Below are positions 57,491 to 64,000 of a DNA stretch of 64,000 nt, piece after piece. The DNA is from Annona cherimola (Eukaryota; Streptophyta; Magnoliopsida; Magnoliales; Annonaceae): contig CM059971.1 of assembly GCA_030490835.1 (NCBI GenBank), positions 121,242,564 to 121,306,563 on the forward strand. Reading direction: 5' to 3'. Each line of letters starts with the position of its first letter. Position 1 is the first letter of the stretch. The position numbers were made by a program, and so were the translations under genes. The notes beneath the pieces were generated by a model, which made no database searches, had not been told where the DNA came from, and saw only the letters and a program-made list of their open reading frames with translations.

Positions 57491-60309
57491 CGCAGCATGT
57501 CGTCCTCTAACTCTAGGCTGCATGAGAATATTGGAGGGCACACCTATTTAGCGATCTCGATCTTTTCGCCAGACTCTTGCAAAAGGACAGTAATAAGAAT
57601 TAATACGGTTGTAATTCGCTTTTTTTTTTGGGCACATTAATGTGTACTACCTAATGAGAGACCACTTGTTTAATTTTTGATATTTTGCAAATTTTATCTA
57701 TTATTTACTATTATCTTTGCAGAAGTTACGAACTTCCTTTGCAAGAACATTCCAGCCAACACCAACCATGTACAATTTTTATCCGCTTGTCAACAAAAAT
57801 AAGTCGGATAGCAGTGTGTTTTTCCAGATAAATTCACAAATAGGAGTATTATATTGCAAAATGCCGAGAGGATGCTGAGGCAAATTCAAATAGCCCTTTT
57901 CAAATTGAGTTTATCTTACCTAATCAATTATTTATTTTTCAAAACATTATTTTTTTATTTGTCCGTTTTTTAATGTTCTTTTTAGGCGCAATAATGTCCT
58001 TCCAAATTCCAATCTATAGAAATATAATATTTTGCTTTTCTAGATAGCTGCGATGGTGATAAGTGATCAAGGGTGTTCTCCACCATCCCTTACTTTTTGT
58101 AAGGATCAAAGATATGGTATTTTATTACCTCAAGATGACTTGTGTGAAGGCAAGCACTTGATGGGAGGTTGTTATAATAGTTTCGATATGTGATACGAGC
58201 CAACGATGATAAGTACATCTCTAAATCTTTTCAATTCTAAACTAGCTATAATTTTTATAACATTTGACTTACAAGCCACTACAACTTTGTCATCTCCAGA
58301 TGTAGCTAGTGTACCAATGTAGATAATATGAATTTGAATTTGGCCCCTACATATAAGCATTATTGTAGTCAAAATTTGATTACATATAATATTCTATGCA
58401 ACAACAATAATTAGCATTTACATTAAAATTTTTAATTTTTAGCGATTAGTGTTTTCCTGCAAAAAGCTAATATTTGGTTGTCAATAATTGTAATGCTCCA
58501 TTGACAAAGTCAACATCGCTATTAAAATACATGATCGATGATAACATGAAAACATACACAGATGCAAGAGCATGATTCATAATTTAAAGTAAAATATATC
58601 ATAGGTCTTCATAAACCAAATGTCTTATTAAACTTAAAACTAAACTAGATCCAAATGATTAAATGCAAAGAATACATACTTCATGTCTTCACTAATCAAT
58701 TTTTTTAAAAATAAAGTAGATAATTTTAGATCTAGATTCATCAAATTCTAGCCTCATCTGATACACGAACCCCATGTTAGTCTCCACCTACATGCCCGTT
58801 ATTTTAAAAAAATGATAAAATAGAATGAATCCGGACAAATACATTAAGTAGAGTACAAAAATGTAAATCAGTAAAACTCAAATAAACAGTATGCATTTGA
58901 GTCAAAAAAAAATATGAGTTATATTAGACAAATCTAAATCAAAATTAAATCTATATGAAACACATGCTAATGCCCAAACATGAATCAATGAATCATACGC
59001 ATGTCATTTCTCAAATCAATCCAACAAAGGTCTCAAATCAAATAAGGATGTTCAGTATCTCGCCTCGTAATCTCATCCACTATATAATCTAGGTTGTCAT
59101 CACTACAACTCAACAAGAGTAGCCGTCCTCGTACAATACGATTAGATCAAGAAACATATTTATCCAAACTAGAGGTGTAACTGATACTCTACTGCGCACA
59201 CCACACGGTGGCAGCCACGCCACACCACATTACGCGAACGGCTTTGACCCTAACCATTACATTGAGAGGACACTAGTCCCACAGACTAGTTCACAATATA
59301 AATCGACTAAATTACAAGAGTCAAACAAATTAGGTTATGATATTAATATTAAATAGTAGAATAGGAAAATAATGTACTTTTTCATTTTTCAAAGCAAGCT
59401 ACTAGTCTACATAATATAAAGAAAATGTTTAAATGAGGTTTTTCTTTTTTACATTGTTTAGCAATCTCGAATTTTTGCTTTAAAATAGAAAATTATCATT
59501 TTTGAGTTTTTAATGATAGATTTGAAGTTGAATAAGTAGAAGATAGATAGCAAATATATAGGATAATTTCAACCAAAATTCTAGCCTGAAACTCAACTTC
59601 AGCCCAAATTTCAAAACTAGGGTTATCAATTAGGTTTATAAATAGAATTAGAGTTGAAGTTTTAAAAATTGTGTTATGGATCGGGTTAGAATTAGGGTTG
59701 AGACAAACTCAAGTTTTATGAGCCCAAATTACACCCTTAATCGTTACAAGCAAAAGAACATTTTCTTATATTTTCCTCGTTAATAAATTTTTTTTAAATA
59801 TTGTTAATAAGAGTCGCCAAAGGCTTTCTTACCGTGTTAGCTGCAAATATAGTAGATTGATATTTTTTTGGGAATAGTATATTGATATTTTACTGCGAAT
59901 AATGATTACTTTTTTGCTGAATATCTGATTCTGATAACTTCTCTTGTGGTGAGCCCTACACGAGAAAGTCCAAATTCAGCTTGAAGGAAAATCAGAGAAA
60001 TTCAATGGACATGAAAGTCACTAGATAGATCACCCAGCAGATATCATCATCTTTCATCAGATAATACTAATTTTAATGCACGCCCACCGAAATGTAAGAA
60101 GATCTTTTCTTACATCGGGCATATCAACACATGATAATTTTCTTCTATTAAGGAATTGGTTCCAGCACCGAAGCCGTACCAATGCCATATACCCCTTCCA
60201 ACTGCATGGCACTATTGTATATAAATAGCACATTAGCAATATGAAAATCATCTCATAAAACAGAGCTGACTATTAATCAGACTAAAACTGTGGCTTTGTT
60301 CAGTAAAAG
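57491..60309. other. Intergenic, no gene recognised
   Basis: No frame above 66 codons. A possible old hAT-type element spans about 59168-59743 (TAGAGGTGTAACT-like left end, inverted TAAGGGTGTAATT right end), without a target duplication. Confidence 0.45.
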
Positions 60310-60530
60310 AGGTAAGGGGGAAGCAAAATTTCTCACCCTTTCATGTACAATTTTTAAGAAATGATTTACCATCTTAAATACTTAAGTACCTTGGTTTCTT
60401 TATTTTTATCTTTATATTTCAATTATTTCATCATATAACTATCCTATTTACTCTCACTTTTATCTCCATAATATAATATCCCATCACACTTTTTCAAAAA
60501 TCTAATTTCTTATCCCTTAACTGTTACTTT
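60310..60530. repeat. Degraded F1-like element
   Basis: TTTCAATTATTTCATCATATAA, TCCTATTTACTCTCAC and ATAATATCCCATCACAC resemble reverse F1 blocks. Ends unclear. Confidence 0.4.
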
Positions 60531-61189
60531 TTTTAATCAAGAAGCACGAGCATCATGCATGGCCGCATGGCGTAATCGACTGTTGTTTTCACGGTGACCA
60601 TTTGCAGCACAAATGAGTTGGACGGCTAAATGATCGGCAGCTGTTGATTCGTCTTGCATGGATGTATTTTAATATCTTTGAGGTACAGAGGGGATTTTAA
60701 TATTAATTTATTGTTGTGTTTGGCTAGCTGGACACGTAAAAGACCGTCTCCATGACACTGCGACCTTACACGACGGCTTTCTGGAGCTCTTCGCCCTATT
60801 TTCCACCCGGCGTGAGAAGAAAAACCTACCAACTCAGCCACGCACAGACGACGTCTTTTTTTCTCTTTCTAGAATTACAAGTCCGCAAATTACGACTTAC
60901 AACACTGGTTGGACCATTGTGCTTTAGTCGTTACGGTTTTAGCATACTAATTACCAGTCATTCAAATGCGCGTGTAATATTCCCTTGTTATTTGTCTATT
61001 CTGTATGCGAACGTGCGACTTTAATTTCTTTTAATAGACATGTGGACTCCATCTAAATTTTTTTATTGTGTGAAATTCAGCCATTTTTAAATTTATTTTG
61101 ATAATCGACAAAACTGGGGGAAAAAATCAGACTGGTACAGCGGTATCTTTCGAGAGGCTGGGTTTGGCTACGTTTGGCCCAAGGATCAA
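60531..61189. other. Intergenic, no gene recognised
   Basis: Overlapping small frames on both strands (60626-60841 minus, 60752-61024 plus) without motifs. Confidence 0.5.
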
Positions 61190-61505
61190 ATTCGGCACGG
61201 AAAAGTTCATCCATAAATATGATTAAAAGTTTCTTCATAACAATATTAATCTAAGTGTAGTTAACATATATATCAATTTTTATTATTTTTAGAGATTTTT
61301 AAATATTTTTTGTATTTTTAAAAATCAACGACATTTATAGTAATTTTAAATAACTAGATGCTACTAATTTTTTAAAAAACCAAAAAAATCTAAAAGTCTC
61401 AAAAATAGTAAAAATTAGTATACATGTTAAATACACTTAGATTAATATTTGTATAAAAAAAATTTCGAAAAAATTAAATTTACCCAAGTGCAACAAAACA
61501 AAACC
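61190..61505. repeat. F2-core foldback element
   Basis: ATATTAATCTAAGTGTAGTT on the left is mirrored by TACACTTAGATTAATATTTG on the right, with the TTTTTATTATTTTTAGAG core. Ends are diverged. Confidence 0.6.
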
Positions 61506-61847
61506 CTATATTTTTTCCCTAAAGTATAAAAGTGCCAATTCGCGTGTAATATTACAAAAGATGACAGAGAAAGCATTTGTAAATTTGAAATGTCTTAATA
61601 ATGAAAATACATCTCGGACAACAATAAAGTAAATTAATTGCTATTAAACAAATTACTTTTTTTTACCATGATGTATAGTTTTTTAAAAAATGATTTTAAA
61701 ATCTTAAAATGTGAAAGAGTTCAAATCTAATTTTTTTTACTTACCTAAGTTTTGAATTTTGAAAATATTTTTCAAAATAATTAGTTTTTAATTTTAAAAA
61801 TACTTTTTCAAAATACAAAACCATTTATCATACTTATCTACAGGAGT

Positions 61848-62238
61848 GATTCAGTACTTATGTAAGAAAGGAAGCTTTTATACTCACCCTTTGTTTTTTA
61901 ATTTTAAAAGATTTTTGAAGAATCCAGACCATTTATTATATTTATCTATATGTATTTATTTATGATTCCAAAAAGTACATGCATTGCAAGCTTTCATATA
62001 CTATATTTATAACATATACAATTTTTAAACTTTTTAATGGTTATATACCCACTCTCAAAAGATACTATTGTTTACAAAATATATGTTCCCAAGGAAAATT
62101 ATTTTTTGTAATTTGATAAAAACAAGACGTATTAAACACGATTAATGGCTTAGATTTTAGAAAATATGTTTTAAAATTTTAAAAATCAAGAGTAATAATA
62201 GAGGCTTCCATGCTTACATAAGTATTAAATCATTCCCC
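61848..62238. repeat. 391 bp inverted-repeat (MITE-like) element
   Basis: Left GTGATTCAGTACTTATGTAAG and right, inverted, AATGATTTAATACTTATGTAAG, then GGAAGC on both sides. The interior contains TTATTTATGATTCCAAAAAG. A diverged copy of part of the interior follows at 62245-62470, and a relative occurs at 3930-4070. Confidence 0.65.
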
Positions 62239-62479
62239 ATTCATCTATTTATATTTATTTATGATGCCAGAAATTACACACATTGTACATTTTTTATATT
62301 ATACATTTTTTTAAAATTTTAATAGCTATATATTCACTTTCAAAAGATGTTATTTTTCCAGGATATAAGTTTCTGATAAAATTTATTTTTGATAGAATGA
62401 TAAAACAAAATGTATTAATGTGGTAAATGATTTAGATTTTTAAAATATATATTTTAAATTTCCAAAGTCAACAGTAAGC

Positions 62480-64000
62480 ACATGACAATGGTTTTTTTTT
62501 CTTTTTTTCTTTTTTGTACCTGGCACTTGCGTTTCTCATCTTTTTCGAAATTTTGTGTTTGCCTTTTTCTTCAGATAATTGGGAACTCTTCTGCTTTCTC
62601 AATGGGTCTAGCAAAGGCGTCGGCAATCTTGTGAATTACCGGCATTTGTTGTGTTTAATTTAATTCCCTAGTGGTAAAATGCTGTGTTCTAAGCTTCTAG
62701 CTGCCGGTGGAAGGCATTGGAATACTGCAGGTTCATTTTTTAAAGAATGGCAGCATTGGAAGTGTAGACAATGCTGGATTGCTTGTTGCTTACAGCCGAA
62801 GTGGAATCAGAAATGTTGATCCTTAGTCATTAAATTTCTATTTGAAGTGGCAGTAACACTTAGCTTTGTGTCAAGGGATTAGCAAGCAGATAAAGAAGGG
62901 GAACAATAGCAGGTCCTCTGTGAAACTGGCAGCCCACGCATTTGCAGAGTTGCGGGTCTTCTCACATTTATAGCTGGCCGAATCACCATCCTGCGACCAG
63001 AAAAGGGACCTCGCGTTTGAGCTTACAGGATAGTTCGGTTATTTCATGACCACTGATACTAAATCTAGACGTTTTTCCTTATAAAAAAGCTGGCTGCACC
63101 AAGATGCAGGGATGAGACCACTACAGCCTGCAGGTTCTTCATAGAGCAGGCTCCGCCATTCTCTGTCGTCACATAAAATAGTTGGCAACTCTATTAACTG
63201 TTGAATTTCACCTGCTCGGGAAATAGGTAGCCTGAGGTCGTAAATTATCGAAACAATCAATCTCTGAAACAAAATGTTTACATGGCATAGCAAAGCATGT
63301 GTGAAACAAGGACCATGGCTGCTTGGCCATATGGTCCTAGCATTTTTGACTTTCATAAAATCTCTCATATGCATTTACAGCGATTTGGTGATTGCAAATA
63401 TCCTAATAAATGAGGCAGGCATAAAATTTCAGGAGGAAAAGCTTGCCGGTCCTTAATCTCAGCAGCCATGATCATGAATGCTTGGTCCACTCAAGCAAAC
63501 CATGCCTAAGCTTGTAGTTTTGATACAAAATGCAACATAATATTATATTCGCCCGTTAAGTTTTAGGCTGCTGCCCATTTCATGACAAGTTCATTTTCTA
63601 TATGCACGGTCGCGCATAGATTCTCAACAGAGATATGTCTTCATTAGAGGGACAGTCAAAGTGCAGGAGTGATATCTAAGCTTTAGGTCCCACCTAAATC
63701 AGTTTAATAACCAATGATGTTTTCTTTCAGTAAGTATCCTTTATCACTGAAAATAGCAAAATACTTAACCATATGACCATTCAAAGCCTAATAATGCTGG
63801 AAATTATGGATTAAGTGATATCATTTATCAGATAAAATCAGCACTCCAACCATCCTAGAAATTCTATCAAAACCAAAAACCAACAATAATTCCAATCAAA
63901 AAAAAAAAAAAAAAAAAACCAACAATAACAAATAAAGTAACTAAAATACGAAACATATGCAGAAGTGAGGCCATATTCACAATGCAGCAGTTGATTCTAA
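62480..64000. other. Less repetitive end segment, possible part of a gene beyond the window
   Basis: Composition changes to non-repetitive DNA. On the minus strand the 63039-63374 frame contains a segment preceded by an acceptor-like TTTTGTTTCAG (about 63260-63270) that reads AGEIQQLIELPTILCDDREW and onward. On the plus strand an acceptor-like TTTTTCTTCAG at about 62565-62574 precedes a short open stretch. I recognise neither product, so no gene is called. Confidence 0.3.

Noticed and set aside
59168..59743. Possible hAT element with TAGAGGTGTAA-like ends
   Set aside because: Ends match for only about 13 bp with mismatches and no 8 bp duplication is present; noted in the intergenic entry only.
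1..64000. LTR retrotransposons, integrated viral sequence or CRISPR arrays
   Set aside because: I saw no reverse transcriptase, integrase, gag or coat-type frame, no long direct repeats in LTR arrangement, and no spacer-repeat array; the short regular repeats are tandem duplications or transposon ends.

Overview
This is nuclear DNA of a flowering plant. The introns are spliceosomal (GT/AG), the intergenic DNA is strongly AT-rich, and all recognised proteins belong to plant families (AWPM-19, dirigent, SLAC1-type channel, cytosolic HSP101, plant BAP31). I could not place the species. No organellar, bacterial or viral genes were seen, and no LTR retrotransposon or transposase reading frame was recognised.

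Six gene loci occupy about a fifth of the window. From left to right they are: an AWPM-19-like membrane protein (minus, 11.9-13.4 kb, 4 exons, 164 aa); a BAP31-type ER protein (plus, 19.5-24.0 kb, 2 exons around a 3.8 kb intron, 245 aa); an intact intronless dirigent gene (minus, 27.8-28.4 kb, 192 aa); a second dirigent copy with one frameshift (minus, 30.4-30.9 kb); a complete cytosolic HSP101/ClpB disaggregase (minus, 38.3-42.0 kb, 7 exons, 910 aa); and a short SLAC1-homologue anion channel (minus, 46.6-48.1 kb, 2 exons, 400 aa). All splice junctions were placed by hand and keep frame. The genes do not form one pathway. The dirigent pair is the only local duplication. The AWPM-19, HSP101 and SLAH families are all linked to stress or ABA responses, but I take their proximity as coincidence.

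The rest is a dense graveyard of small non-autonomous elements, at least four families of miniature inverted-repeat (foldback) elements plus tRNA-derived SINEs. Three SINE copies have clear 13-16 bp target duplications. One foldback element is an almost perfect 417 bp palindrome with an exact 9 bp target duplication. At least two places show elements inserted into other elements. Many palindromic elements share the same internal core but carry different ends, which I regard as the most interesting pattern here. The stretch from 48.3 to 62.5 kb has no recognisable gene. The last 1.5 kb (62.5-64.0 kb) looks less repetitive and may hold part of a gene that continues beyond the window.

Repeat family labels (F1-F4) are my own, made by eye within this window. 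Their boundaries are approximate unless a target duplication is quoted.
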